Assembly: GCA_964017155.1 (NCBI GenBank)
Contig: OZ024854.1
Coordinates: forward strand, 69,095,254 to 69,159,253
Direction of reading: 5' to 3'
Length of the DNA stretch: 64,000 nucleotides
DNA from: Oasisia sp. SBJ-2009
Taxonomy: Eukaryota > Annelida > Polychaeta > Sabellida > Siboglinidae
Below are positions 47,371 through 60,855 of this stretch, in pieces. Position numbers and translations under genes: made by a program. Under the pieces are notes generated by a model. It had not been told where the DNA came from, searched no databases, and saw only the letters and a program-made list of their open reading frames with translations. Numbering within the stretch: the stretch's first letter is position 1; each line of letters starts with the position of its first letter.

Positions 47371-49228
47371 AGTTATGCACAGATCTGTCCACCTGTAGAA
47401 CTGAATGGGTAAAAAATAAGGAGCAAAAAGGTCTTCAAAAATCACAGATATTATCAGTTATGCCTTGAAAATTGGTGTAAACGGGTGTTACATGTGTGTT
47501 TTATTGTTTGTATTTTATTTCAGGTCAAAAAACACCTGTCAACTGGCCACCACTGTGTTCACCCCAAAAATGTTGTGACTGACAAAAATATTATCCTGCA
47601 TCAAGCCGTGGGTTCACATTATTATTACAAGCATTTATAAAGCGCCATATCTCCGGGACCAGCCCGTTCATAGGCGCGTACACACATTACAGTAAAATGT
47701 ACATAGAATCACATCTTGAGTTATTGATTATTCAGGAAAGATCCTTTGACACTGACTCAGGCCTGGTCCAGCATTCTAAGCACAGACACCACATGTTCAT
47801 TTAGTTTTGACAAAGTTCTGAGTAGAAGCTGGGAATTATTTCTGTATGGCTGTAGCAGTTTACTACTACTGCATGCGTCTTTTGATGGTATCATTATTGG
47901 TGGTAACAATTATTGTTATTAGTTTATTCATATTACTATATCATTGTCTTTACACTCGGTGATTGTTGACTTGTCACCACTGGCCATGTCTACTGCACGG
48001 GCCGTAGGTTGGTGACATGTCATTTGTTATTAACACATTATATGATTATTCAGGATGAGTTGTACGTTCATGTGGTTATTAACCTATTATCCAGATCCGG
48101 GTCCTTGACTTAATTCACATACGGTAACAGCCTGTTGCTTTGACTTGGTCTTTGTTGTATTCAGTCCACCGCTGGTAATGACAGACTCAGTCACAGACAC
48201 AGACTTCTTGCTCCACTTTGATGTTAACATTAAGACAGGCTCAGACTTGGACCAGCTCAACCCTTGGGGGCCTGTGTGAACACAGGTAGCTGGGTCCTGC
48301 TCATGTCAGGGGAGGGGTCATTGCCAGGGAGGGGTCATTGTCCACCCATCATTTATGTCCTGCTGTTACTATTAGATGTCACTATCAGTAAATAGCTATT
48401 TTTATTGATCATCTGAGCTTTAGATATTTTATTGTAAAGTTATCACATTTAAACGTGTGTATAGCAAATGTTTGTGTTTTTATCCTACTTTTATGAACTG
48501 ACTGTTAAAACCTTTGGGCTGTGAATCCTTCAGCTCAGTTGAGATGACTACAGAGAGAAAAATAACAAGTCTAGATGAAAGTATATTCATATTATTTTAT
48601 TGTGTTTTGTGGGAGGAGATTAAGTTACTTTAGCATTATTTGGCAGTGTTGTTTGTTGCCTAATAATTAGGAGCTAATGCTTTTAATGGTCTTATGTTAA
48701 TAAATAATCGTTTTACCCATACGTCAATCATTGTACTTACATTACTGAGTTGGCAGAATGTCTGTATCGACACCACTGGGAATTTGCTGAAAAGATTGTA
48801 TAGAGCATTTGGCTTAAAGACCTATAAGTTATTTATTAGAAATGTTATCCAGAATTTCATAAATCATAGTTTTTGCCTTGCCAGTCTAACTCTAAGTGGC
48901 TGTATCTCAGGGGACGTTGGTTTAGATTGGTTGAGGCAGCGAGGGGCCATAGTTCAGGCACGTTCCAGAAGAGGCAATAGACATGTAGAAAATTACTTTG
49001 CACTTTTGGCACCCAACTCATAATTACAAGGTCATCATTTTGTGAAGCTGACTGGTCATCAGTAATAGTACAATGCCAATTAAAAGCATATTGTGGCAAA
49101 TTGGGTCAAGTTTAATAATCATATTATAGTGCTGAATAACAGTATTGACTCATTTGACTGGCAAGTAAAAAAACTGGAAACTGCTGCCAGCCAGATGGAC
49201 CAGTTTCAGTTTGAGACAAGTTCTGTGC
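47371..49228. other. No gene identified
   Basis: An open frame at 48694-49023 (109 codons) is not repeat-derived but resembles nothing I know. A stretch near 47621-47680 (agcatttataaagcgccata) looks like a dispersed repeat. Confidence 0.45.
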
Positions 49229-49680
49229 AGTGTGTACAGCAGTTGTGTTCACAAGCTGTGTACAGCAGTTGTGTTCACAAGCTGTGTACAGCAGTTGTGT
49301 TCACAAGCTGTGTACAGCAGTTGTGTTCGCAAGCTGTGTACAGCAGTTGTGTTCGCAAGCTGTGTATGGCAGTTGTGTTCACAAGCTGTGTACAGTAGTT
49401 GTGTTCACAAGCTGTGTACAGCAGTTGTGTTCGCAAGCTGTGTACAGCAGTTGTGTTCACAAGCTGTGTACAGTAGTTGTGTTCACAAGCTGTGTACAGC
49501 AGTTGTGTTCGCAAGCTGTGTACAGCAGTTGTGTTCACAAGCTGTGTACAGTAGTTGTGTTCACAAGCTGTGTACAGCAGTTGTGTTCGCAAGCTGTGTA
49601 CAGCAGTTGTGTTCACAAGCTGTGTACAGCAGTTGTGTTCGCAAGCTGTGTACAGCAGTTGTGTTCACAAGCTGTGTACG
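49229..49680. repeat. 26-bp minisatellite, about 17 copies
   Basis: Units contain GTGTACAGCAGTTGTGTTCA plus CAAGCT. Patterned variants (cgcaag, cagtag) show a three- to four-unit higher-order repeat. Confidence 0.95.
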
Positions 49681-50384
49681 TGATGTCAGTCTTCAGGAGC
49701 CAGGAAGGGTTTAACTAATAATACACCAAATAATAGACCACACTGAGCTGCAGAGAACTTAGGATTCCCCTAATCAGGCAACAGATGATGTAATACTTGA
49801 AACTACACTTGCAGACGTCTGATTCTTGTTATGAATGATGCAAACTTAAGCACCAAGAGAGAGAGATATAGAGAGATAGAGAGATAGAGAGAGAGCCACG
49901 TGATGCTCAGTAAGTGATAACAACCTCTAGATTGGCGTGAGAATGATTGTAAATGTTATGCTGTTTAATATCTTCAAATCAGATGAAAACTTACTGTGAG
50001 TTTTATTAAGCGCACAAGAGTATAAAATGCACACATCGTCAACACCGTGACACCGAGGTACTGTATCATGTCTGTATGTTGACGTGAACTCCCTCAGCCT
50101 GTGTCTCAGCTTCTCTTGCAAACACTCCATCAGTTGTGTCATTGAATGCAGTCAAAATGGCTTCTTACAAAACTGTTGGATGTATATCTAAGGCGTCCGT
50201 AGAAGAAAGTTTTTTGAGATGTTTGATAAGAACTTAGAAACGAAACTGTGCTAGTGCCAGTGTCAGTGGGTGTCAGTGTAGTTAACAGGTGGTTAGTTGA
50301 CACTGGAGGAAATCCAGACTCGGGTTTCTGCCAAAAGACAATAAGACCCAGGAATAACTGGCATGGTAGTTTCATGCCTGCTAT

Positions 50385-51117
50385 TGATAGCTAGTAGCTG
50401 TGTCCAGCCAGTTGCCCTGCTGTTGATAGCTAGTAGCTGTGTCCAGCCAGTTGCCCCGCTGTTGATAGCTAGTAGCTGTGTCCAGCCAGTTGCCCCGCTG
50501 TTGATAGCTAGTAGCTGTGTCCAGCCAGTTGCCCCGCTGTTGATAGCTAGTAGCTGTGTCCAGCCAGTTGCCCCGCTGTTGATAGCTAGTAGCTGTGTCC
50601 AGCCAGTTGCCCCGCTGTTGATAGCTAGTAGCTGTGTCCAGCCAGTTGCCCCGCTGTTGATAGCTAGTAGCTGTGTCCAGCCAGTTGCCCCGCTGTTGAT
50701 AGCTAGTAGCTGTGTCCAGCCAGTTGCCCCGCTGTTGATAGCTAGTAGCTGTGTCCAGCCAGTTGCCCCGCTGTTGATAGCTAGTAGCTGTGTCCAGCCA
50801 GTTGCCCCGCTGTTGATAGCTAGTAGCTGTGTCCAGCCAGTTGCCATGCTGTTGATAGCTAGTAGCTGTGTCCAGCCAGTTGCCCCGCTGTTGATAGCTA
50901 GTAGCTGTGTCCAGCAAGTTGCCCCGCTGTTGATAGCTAGTAGCTGTGTCCAGCCAGTTGCCCCGCTGTTGATAGCTAGTAGCTGTGTCCAGCCAGTTGT
51001 CCCGCTGTTGATAGCTAGTAGCTGTGTCGAGCCAGTTGCCCTGCTATTGATAGCTAGTAGCTGTGTCGAGCCAGTTGTCCCGCTATTGATAGCTAGTAGC
51101 TGTGTCGAGCTAGTTGC
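50385..51117. repeat. 39-bp minisatellite, about 19 copies
   Basis: Units contain TTGATAGCTAGTAGCTGTGT; the core AGCTAGTAGCT is self-complementary. Frames on both strands are artefacts of the 3n length. Confidence 0.95.
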
Positions 51118-52391
51118 CCAGTTCATGCCACTGGTGATGTTTTTGGCAAATGTCAATACAGTTTTCCTTGCTCGTTTATTGACTGTAGTAGGGGGAGTTC
51201 TCACACTTGAGCTGTGCCTAGAAGGTGGTTACGTTCCTAGAAGTGGCCCCGTGCCTAGAAGTGGCCCCGTGCCAGCCAGGCAGATATTGATTTTTCTTCT
51301 CTATCAGCCAATGACATAATAAAAACTCATGACTCAAAATGTGTTTGGTGTGACACTGTATGTGATGTCTGACCAGTCCCTGGCTGTCATCCACTCATAA
51401 CCTGTCTTGAATTTGTGACATTTTACCATTCTAGTTGATCTGAGAACGTTTAATTTATTATACCATTGAAATTAACATTTCAGCCAGATATTTCTGACCA
51501 GGTATCATACAATAGATGTTTATTCCATGCAAATAATCCACAGAGATAGAAACTATGACACGCTTCACAATGAAGATATATGAATATGTAGTAAGAATCA
51601 GTTAATGTCTGGTGATTTATATATCTACAGCATGATTTGTCCTTACATAGAGAGATTGATCAGATTCAGTAAATGTATCAACCTTGTCTATTAAAGGTTG
51701 AAGAATCAGTCATTTTTGTAACAGCACTCACTAATTAATCTTCTGTTGGTGATTTAGAAATATAATTAAAAATGTTATAATTTAAAATCACATGAAATGG
51801 AGCGACTTAACAGCAGAAGATGAGGAACCAGTCATATTACTGTTACATGTTCCTGTTACATGTTACTGTTACATGTTACGTTACTGTCTTGTGGTCACTT
51901 TTCCCAGTGGGACCACAGGGAGACGTCTGTCCTTGTTTTTCTTGTATATTGTGAAGAGGGTTTGAACTGTTAATAATTATACCTTCAAGACATCACAGTT
52001 TACGTTATGTTTTGGATTTTGGAAGAACCAGATTGTAGGTATAACAAATTCCATTTGGCCAGTGTCCAGATGTTGTGTTGTTGTGTTCTGTAGAGACAGT
52101 AGCCACTGGCGCATGAGGAAACAAACCTTCAAGGTTGACATCAGCCAAAGGCCACTCTGTTCCTATTAATCCGCCAGGTGGCACTGCTGACTGGTGACAT
52201 TTGTGAAGTAATTACTTATCCACCAGGGGGCATCACCAGCAGCTACTCTGCTGTCCAAACTGTTTTCCCTAACATTCATTCCTCAGGTAGAGCAGATTTT
52301 AGGGAGCTTACTTTTGAATAAAGTGAAATCTACATCAGTCAATATTGTTTCTTGCAATTGTTTGTAGATTTCACAGTTATATTCCTGTAAT
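51118..52391. other. No gene seen; two CTCF-like motifs
   Basis: Plain sequence with plus-strand CTCF-core matches at 52171-52186 and 52219-52234, just left of the largest satellite array. Confidence 0.5.
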
Positions 52392-54978
52392 GTCAGTCCT
52401 TCTGTTGTAATGTCAGTCCTTCTGCTGTAATGTCAGTCCTTCTGCTGTAATGTCAGTCCTTCTACTGTAATGTCAGTCCTTCTGCTGTAATGTCAGTCCT
52501 TCTGCTGTAATGTCAGTCCTTCTGCTGCAATGTCAGTCCTTCTACTGTAATGTCAGTCCTTCTGCTGTAATGTCAGTCCTTCTACTGTAATGTCAGTCCT
52601 TCTGCTGTAATGTCAGTCCTTCTGCTGCAATGTCAGTCCTTCTGCTGTAATGTCAGTCCTTCTCCTGTAATGTCAGTCCTTCTGCTGTAATGTCAGTCCT
52701 TCTGCTGTAATGTCAGTCCTTCTGCTGTAATGTCAGTCCTTCTGCTGTAATGTCAGTCCTTCTCCTGTATGTCAGTCCTTCTGCTGTAATGTCAGTCCTT
52801 CTGCTGTAATGTCAGTCCTTCTGCTGTAATGTCAGTCCTTCTGCTGTAATGTCAGTCCTTCTGCTGTAATGTCAGTCCTTCTGTTGTAATGTCAGTCCTT
52901 CTGCTGTAATGTCAGTCCTTCTGTTGTAATGTCAGTCCTTCTGCTGTAATGTCAGTCCTTCTGCTGTAATGTCAGTCCTTCTGCTGTAATGTCAGTCCTT
53001 CTGCTGTAATGTCAGTCCTTCTCCTATAATGTCAGTCCATCTGCTGTAATGTCAGTCCATCTGCTGTAATGTCAGTCCTTCTGCTGTAATGTCAGTCCTA
53101 CTGTAATGTCAGTCCTTCTGCTGTAATGTCAGTCCTTCTGCTGTAATGTCAGTCCTTCTGCTGTAATGTCAGTCCTTCTGCTGTAATGTCAGTCCTTCTG
53201 CTGTAATGTCAGTCCTTCTGCTGTAATGTCAGTCCTTCTGCTGTAATGTCAGTCCTTCTGCTGTAATGTCAGTCCTTCTGCTGTAATGTCAGTCCTTCTG
53301 CTGTAATGTCAGTCCTTCTGCTGTAATGTCAGTCCTTCTGCTGTAATGTCAGTCCTTCTGCTGTAATGTCAGTCCTTCTGCTGTAATGTCAGTCCTTCTG
53401 CTGTAATGTCAGTCCTTCTGCTGTAATGTCAGTCCTTCTGCTGTAATGTCAGTCCTTCTGTTGTAATGTCAGTCCTTCTGCTGTAATGTCAGTCCTTCTG
53501 CTGTAATGTCAGTCCTTCTGCTGTAATGTCAGTCCTTCTGCTGTAATGTCAGTCCTTCTGCTGTAATGTCAGTCCTTCTGCTGTAATGTCAGTCCTTCTG
53601 CTGTAATGTCAGTCCTTCTGCTGTAATGTCAGTCCTTCTGCTGTAATGTCAGTCCTTCTACTGTAATGTCAGTCCTTCTACTGTAATGTCAGTCCCTCTG
53701 CTGTAATGTCAGTCCTTCTGCTGTAATGTCAGTCCTTCTGTAATGTCAGTCCTTCTACTGTAATGTCAGTCCTCATGCTGTAATGTCAGTCCTCATGCTG
53801 TAATGTCAGTCCTTCTGCTGTAATGTCAGTCCTTCTACTGTAATGTCAGTCCTTCTGTTGTAATGTCAGTCCTTCTGCTGTAATGTCAGTCCTTCTGCTG
53901 TAATGCCAGTCCTTCTGTTGTAATGTCAGTCCTTCTGCTGTAATGTCAGTCCTTCTGCTGTAATGTCAGTCCTTCTGCTGTAATGTCAGTCCTTCTGCTG
54001 TAATGTCAGTCCTTCTACTGTAATGTCAGTCCTTCTACTGTAATGTCAGTCCTTCTGCTGTAATGTCAGTCCTTCTCCTGTAATGTCAGTCCTTCTGCTG
54101 TAATGTCAGTCCTTCTGCTGTAATGTCAGTCCTTCTGCTGTAATGTCAGTCCTTCTGCTGTAATGTCAGTCCTTCTGCTGTAATGTCAGTCCTTCTTCTG
54201 TAATGTCAGTCCTTCTGCTGTAATGTCAGTCCTTCTACTGTAATGTCAGTCCTCATGCTGTAATGTCAGTCCTTCTGTTGTAATGTCAGTCCTTCTGCTG
54301 TAATGTCAGTCCTTCTGCTGTGATGTCAGTCCTTCTGTTGTAATGTCAGTCCTTCTGCTGTAATGTCAGTCCTTCTGCTGTAATGTCAGTCCTTCTGCTG
54401 TAATGTCAGTCCTTCTGTTGTAATGTCAGTCCTTCTGCTGTAATGTCAGTCCTTCTGCTGTAATGTCAGTCCTTCTGCTGTAATGTCAGTCCTTCTGCTG
54501 TAATGTCAGTCCTTCTCCTGTAATGTCAGTCCTTCTCCTGTAATGTCAGTCCTTCTGCTGTAATGTCAGTCCTTCTACTGTAATGTCAGTCCTTCTGCTG
54601 TAATGTCAGTCCTTCTGTTGTAATGTCAGTCCTTCTGCTGTAATGTCAGTCCTTCTGTTGTAATGTCAGTCCTTCTGCTGTAATATCAGTCCTTCTGCTG
54701 TAATGTCAGTCCTTCTGCTGTAATGTCAGTCCTTCTGTTGTAATGTCAGTCCTTCTGCTGTAATGTCAGTCGTTCTGCTATAATGTCAGTCCTTCTGCTG
54801 TAATGTCAGTCCTTCTGCTGTAATGTCAGTCCTTCTACTGTAATGTCAGTCCTCATGCTGTAATGTCAGTCCTTCTGCTGTAATGTCAGTCCTTCTACTG
54901 TAATGTCAGTCCTCATGCTGTAATGTCAGTCCTTCTCCTGTAATGTCAGTCCTTCTCCTGTAATGTCAGTCCTTCTGC
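52392..54978. repeat. 20-bp satellite, about 129 copies
   Basis: Units CTGTAATGTCAGTCCTTCTG. The centre (about 53100-53640) is nearly uniform; edges carry tactg, tcctg and catgctg variants. It is the largest array in the window at 2.6 kb. Confidence 0.97.
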
Positions 54979-55192
54979 TCTATACCCTCTGCTGCAGTAA
55001 TGTTGGTGTCAGATTCAATTGCTTCTGTCAAAAATGTATAATTAAATGTTATGCAGATCACTCCACCAGATGGCGAAACACAGCCATATTATTTCTCAAA
55101 CCCGTTGTGGTTCAGTTACAAATTGTAATTATCAATTATTGTCCCACAACATCATAACAATTAATCAGAAAAGACCAAACATTTCAAACAGT

Positions 55193-56870
55193 TTGTCACA
55201 ACCTGTCATAATCTGCACAACCCACCACAACCTGTCATAATCTGCACAACCCACCACAACCTGTCATAATCTGCACAACCCACCACAACCTGTCATACTC
55301 TGTCACAACCCACCACAACCTGTCACAACCCACCACAACCTGTCATACTCTGTCACAACCCACCACAACCTGTCACAACCCACCACAACCTGTCATAATC
55401 TGCACAACCCACCACAACCTGTCATACTCTGTCACAACCCACCACAACCTGTCACAACCCACCACAACCTGTCATACTCTGTCACAACCCACCACAACCT
55501 GTCACAACCCACCACAACCTGTCATAATCTGCACAACCCACCACAACCTGTCATACTCTCACAACCCACCACAACCTGTCACAACCTGTCATACTCTGTC
55601 ACAACCCACCACAACCTGTCACAACCCACCACAACCTGTCATAATCTGCACAACCCACCACAACCTGTCATACTCTGTCACAACCCACCACAACCTGTCA
55701 TAATCTGCACAACCCACCACAACCTGTCATAATCTGCACAACCCGCCACAACCCACCACAACCTACCACAACCTGTCACAACCTGCCACAATCCACCACA
55801 ACCTGTCACAACCCACCACATCCTGCCACAATCCACCACAACCTGTCACAACCCACCACAACCTGCCACAACCCACCACAACCTGTCACAACCCACCACA
55901 ACCTGCCACAACCCACCACAACCTGTCACAACCCACCACACTGGCACAGCCCACCACAACCTGTCACAACCTGTCATACTCTGTCACAACCCACCACAAC
56001 CTGTCACAACCCACCACAACCTGTCATAATCTGCACAACCCACCACAACCTGTCATACTCTGTCACAACCCACCACAACCTGTCATAATCTGCACAACCC
56101 ACCACAACCTGTCATAATCTGCACAACCCGCCACAACCCACCACAACCTACCACAACCTGTCACAACCCACCACAACCTGCCACAATCCACCACAACCTG
56201 TCACAACCCACCACAACCTGCCACAATCCACCACAACCTGTCACAACCCACCACAACCCACCACAACCTGTCACAACCCACCACAACCTGCCACAACCCA
56301 CCACAACCTGTCACAACCCACCACACTGGCACAACCCACCACAACCTGTCACAACCCACCACAATCTGTCACAACCCACCACAACCTGTCATAATCTGCA
56401 CAACCCACCACAATCTACCACATCCTGTCACAACCCACCACAACCTGCCACAATCCACCACAACCTGTCACAACCCACCACACTGGCACAACCCACCACA
56501 ACCTGTCACAACCCACCACAACCTGTCACAACCCACCACAACCTGTCACAACCCACCACAACCTGTCACAACCCACCACAACCTGTCACAACTCACCACA
56601 ACCCACCACAACCTGTCACAACCCACCACAACCTGTCACAACCCACCACAACCTGTCACAACCCACCACAACCTGTCACAACCCACCACAACCCACCACA
56701 ACCCACCACAACCTGTCACAACCCACCACAACCTGCCACAACCCACCACACAACCTGTCACAACCCACCACACTGGCACAACCCACCACAACCTGTCACA
56801 ACCCATCACAACCCATCACAACCCACCACACTACCACAGTCCACCACAACCTGTCATAAGCCACCACAAA
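55193..56870. repeat. 10/20-bp satellite with higher-order structure
   Basis: Built from ACAACCCACC and ACAACCTGTC 10-mers, with inserted ATAATCTGC and ATACTCTGTC words. The order of words around 55640-55930 recurs around 55995-56300, so a block of about 390 bp was duplicated. Confidence 0.95.
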
Positions 56871-57544
56871 CCTGAGCACTGATGGTTTCTGTTTGACATT
56901 CAGAAAAACTCAACACCAGTTTTTATTCAAAGTAGGCCTTGAAGCTCCTGAAAGAAACCAGCAGTCAAATAAAGACCAAATAATGTTAATGGTTTTTTAT
57001 TTTTTAATAATAATTTTGAATGTCTGGCACCATTTCTCATTGAATATTAATTGGAAACATTTGGTACCAAAGCTACATAAGTATTCATATATGGTATAAC
57101 AGGTGGTTGGTTATATTTTAGATTAAAATAATCTGGTTTTCTTTTTTCTTTTATTGTTTGAGCTACCATACTACCTTACCGTAGGAGACGTAGAACGGGT
57201 CTGACAGCAGGATGCCCTCGGTTCCTCACTCCTCCGTGTCAGACCACCATTGCCAAACTCTAAAGTTTAAAGGTCACGTGTTTAGACAGTTCCTGTGGTT
57301 ATTTTAGTGGAGCTTCGTAATCATAACAGATTGTTTGAATAGATAAACGTTTGTCTAGACAATTAGTAAATGAGTTTAATGATTTATTTTGGAACACCTT
57401 TTCTGGGAGACTGTTCCACGGTTCAGCCACTCTCTATTGGAACACATACATTTTGTTCTTAGGCTATACTTTGCAAATTTATACACAATTTATCTACTAA
57501 GTACTAAAATTGTTTTGCAGCTGAATTTGTTTTGGAGAAGAGCT
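56871..57544. other. No gene seen
   Basis: Spacer between two satellite arrays, AT-rich in its middle. Confidence 0.5.
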
Positions 57545-58545
57545 AACATTGTAGGCCACAAGTGTCAGTGTAAGGTACACAGTGTAGGCCACAAGTGTCA
57601 GTGTAAGGTACACATTGTAGGCCACAAGTGTCAGTGTAAGGTACACATTGTAGGCCACAAGTGTCAGTGTAAGGTACACATTGTAGGCCACAAGTGTCAG
57701 TGTAAGGTACACATTGTAGGCCACAAGTGCCAGTGTAAGGTACACATTGTAGGCCACAAGTGTCAGTGTAAGGTACACATTGTAGGCCACAAGTGTCAGT
57801 GTAAGGTACACATTGTAGGCCACAAGTGTCAGTGTACGGTACACATTGTAGGCCACAAGTGCCAGTGTAAGGTACACATTGTAGGCCACAAGTGTCAGTG
57901 TCACGTACACATTGTAGGCCACAAGTGCCAGTGTAAGGTACACAGTGTAGGCCACAAGTGTCAGTGTAAGGTACACATTGTAGGCCACAAGTGTCAGTGT
58001 AAGGTACACATTGTAGGCCACAAGTGTCAGTGTAAGGTACACATTGTAGGCCACAAGTGTCAGTGTAAGGTACACATTGTAGGCCACAAGTGTCAGTGTC
58101 ACGTACACATTGTAGGCCACAAGTGCCAGTGTAAGGTACACATTGTAGGCCACAAGTGTCAGTGTAAGGTACACATTGTAGGCCACAAGTGTCAGTGTAA
58201 GGTACACATTGTAGGCCACAAGTGTCAGTGTAAGGTACACATTGTAGGCCACAAGTGTCAGTGTCACGTACACATTGTAGGCCACAAGTGTCAGTGTCAC
58301 GTACACATTGTAGGCCACAAGTGGCAGTGTCACGTACACATTGGAGACCACAAGTGTCAGTGTCAGGTACACATTGTAGGCCACAAGTGTTAATGTCAGG
58401 TACACAGTGTAGGCCACAAGTGTCAGTGTCAGGTACACAGTGTAGGCCACAAGTGTCAGTGTCAGGTACACAGTGTAGGCCACAAGTGTCAGTGTCAGGT
58501 ACACAGTGTAGGCCACAAGTGTCAGTGTCAGGTACACAGTGCATG
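57545..58545. repeat. 33-bp minisatellite, about 30 copies
   Basis: Units contain GTAGGCCACAAGTGTCAGTG. The left two thirds have taaggtac, the right third tcaggtac or tcacgtac, marking two sub-families. Confidence 0.95.
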
Positions 58546-58548
58546 TTG

Positions 58549-60216
58549 TTCTGACTACATGACAAACTGGAGAACTTGTATACAGTGTACCAGTGATACC
58601 ACGCAGGTAAATGTCCATGAGATGTCTCTGGTGATTCCATAGTCAGATGACACTCATGACAGTTTATGGCTGTCATTAGCTGTCACCTGGCCTGGGTCTA
58701 GGGTGAGGTCATTGAAACAGTGTCCTGAGTTCATTTAATGTAGACTAATGTGGGAGGCATTGAATGGACAGTCTTAGAGCCTGTCACATGTTGTCATTGA
58801 TGAGATTGATTGTGTCACTTCCTGCCTTTAGATGGCAGCACAAGTAGCTTTATTTCCTGCTGTATCAAGTATCAGTTTATCTGCACATTGTTGTATGAAT
58901 GATAATTATATTCAACATAATTGTATTGTCCACATCTAATATTAACTCAGCTATTCTATGCTTTTGAGATTGGAAACATAATTTATGCCAGGTAACTTTG
59001 TACAAATGTTTGTTGTACCATATCTGATTTGTTCTCATCTTTGTGAGTTCAAAGTTCACAAAGATAGGAATAATTAAGTTGAGGTTGATGTAACAGGAAG
59101 TAGGTGTCCTGATGCAAATGCCCCAACAGACCTACAGTGTCAATACCACATTCCTACTTTATGGTGACAGTCAAGTCACGTTTGATTGTGACACTCTTGG
59201 GTGGCTACTCTTAGTTCTCTAGTAGCAGTCCTCGGGCTACAATAAAAATACCTGATGTGTTCACACTGTCACTGACACTGTCAGTGACACTGCTAGTGCC
59301 ACTGACACTGACACTGCTAGTGCCACTGACACTGCTAGTGCCACTGACACTGACACTGCTAGTGCCACTAGGCTACGTATAGCAGCAGGGAATACCAAAA
59401 ATATGTACCATTTGCATGACTGAAAACAACACTACTGCATCATACAAATTACAAAGTGTGACACCATAAACTGGGTACCTTGTCTGTAAGCTGTGTCTGT
59501 AAGCTGCGTCTGTAGGCTGCTGTGTCCGTGTTGATGCATGAGTCTGTACAAGACAGAACATGACATGTCTTTATTCTACTTTATTTATTATCTCAAACAA
59601 ACTGATTGGTTAAATAACTTTCGTTGGGGGTTTGGCAGATATTTTATTTATCTGCTGTTTATATCAATTAATATTTTCTGGACACTCCCATCTAGAAAAT
59701 TATTATTTAATTCTCGTCCACCACCTGTCACCTGGTGCTCCATGCAGCGCCATCTGGTGGAGACAGTTGTTAAGTTGTGACCTGGGCGATGTATTCATGT
59801 GAAAGTTGTTGCTGGGAGCGTAGAGACTTTTGTGTAGTATAGTTTTATGAGATGCCCCCTGAAGTCTGTCTACTGGGGGCTTGGGCAGCTGCCTGGTGTC
59901 CCCCTAGCATTCGGTGCCCCCTAGTCCTAGTGGCCTACACACTTGATGTGTCCCAGGGCAGGAGAAACATCCACTATCTGGGTTCCTTCTCCAACAAGCA
60001 CTGCCTTGTGTGTTTGTTGACTGTCTTTAGGACCCCCTCCCCCTCCCCCCCCCCCCCATAGATCTCACTGACTTTTTAGGGGCTGTTAAATTCAACCTGG
60101 GCTGATACCTTGGGCACTGACTGCATGTACAGTTTAACCTCTGACCCTGTTCCCAGGCAGTGTGTGATTTGGGAGCCAGTGACTTTGTCAGTTGTTCTTC
60201 ATGTTTGAAGTAGTTC
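58549..60216. other. No gene seen; short repeats and CTCF-like motifs
   Basis: It contains ACTGACACTGCTAGTGCC repeats at 59262-59370 and CTCF-like matches at 58824-58840, 59746-59761 and 59913-59927. Confidence 0.5.
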
Positions 60217-60440
60217 AAGTCAGTGGTCAGTGCTAGTTGAAGTCAGTGGTCAGTACTAGTTGAAGTCAGTGGTCAGTGCTAGTTGAAGTCAGTGGTCAGT
60301 TCTAGTTGAAGTCAGTAGTCAGTGCTAGTTGAAGTCAGTGGTCAGTACTAGTTGAAGTCAGTGGTCAGTGCTAGTTGAAGTCAGTGGTCAGTGCAAGTTC
60401 AAGTCAGTGGTCAGGTAAGTGCTTGTTCAAATCAGTGGTC
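60217..60440. repeat. 23-bp minisatellite, about 9 copies
   Basis: Units contain GTCAGTGGTCAGTGCTAGTT. Confidence 0.9.
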
Positions 60441-60744
60441 AGTGCGAGACACACACACACACACGCACACTCTTGTAAGCACGACTCATTAATATAGAAG
60501 ATATAAGTATGTGTTGATGTAATTGTCAATGTGATTACATATAGGTGAGTGTACTTACTACATACCTCAGTTACATGGCACTGTTCCCAGGCACTACTTG
60601 TCCCCATGTGTCCTGCTGTGGTCACTCTCAGGGTGTGTCCTCCAGTGTGGTCACTCTCCGGGTGACTCGCTTGCAACGTCTTCTCAGGCAGTGTCTTCTT
60701 TGCTGTCTCAGTCCAATTCATTAGCGGTCTTCTTTCTTCTGACA

Positions 60745-60855
60745 TCTAAGTACACCGCCGGTACTGACATCTAAGTACACCGCCGGTACTAACATCTATG
60801 TACGAGTCACCCTATGTACACCGTCGATACTGACATCTAAGTACACCGCCGGTAC
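60745..60855. repeat. 25-bp repeat, about 4 copies
   Basis: Units contain ACATCTAAGTACACCGCCGG; CpGs are retained. Confidence 0.85.

Noticed and set aside
48694..49023. 109-codon frame as a gene
   Set aside because: No recognisable motif, no convincing splice sites, AT-rich start; kept only as a note.
50293..51319. Frames of about 300 codons on both strands at the 39-bp array
   Set aside because: The unit length is a multiple of three and has no stop in several frames.
49229..58545. CRISPR-like repeat arrays
   Set aside because: Units are directly adjacent with no unique spacers, and the genome is eukaryotic.
57389..58676. Cys/His-rich zinc-finger-looking protein
   Set aside because: A 33-bp minisatellite read in frame; the opposite strand is open equally, and no true finger spacing is present.
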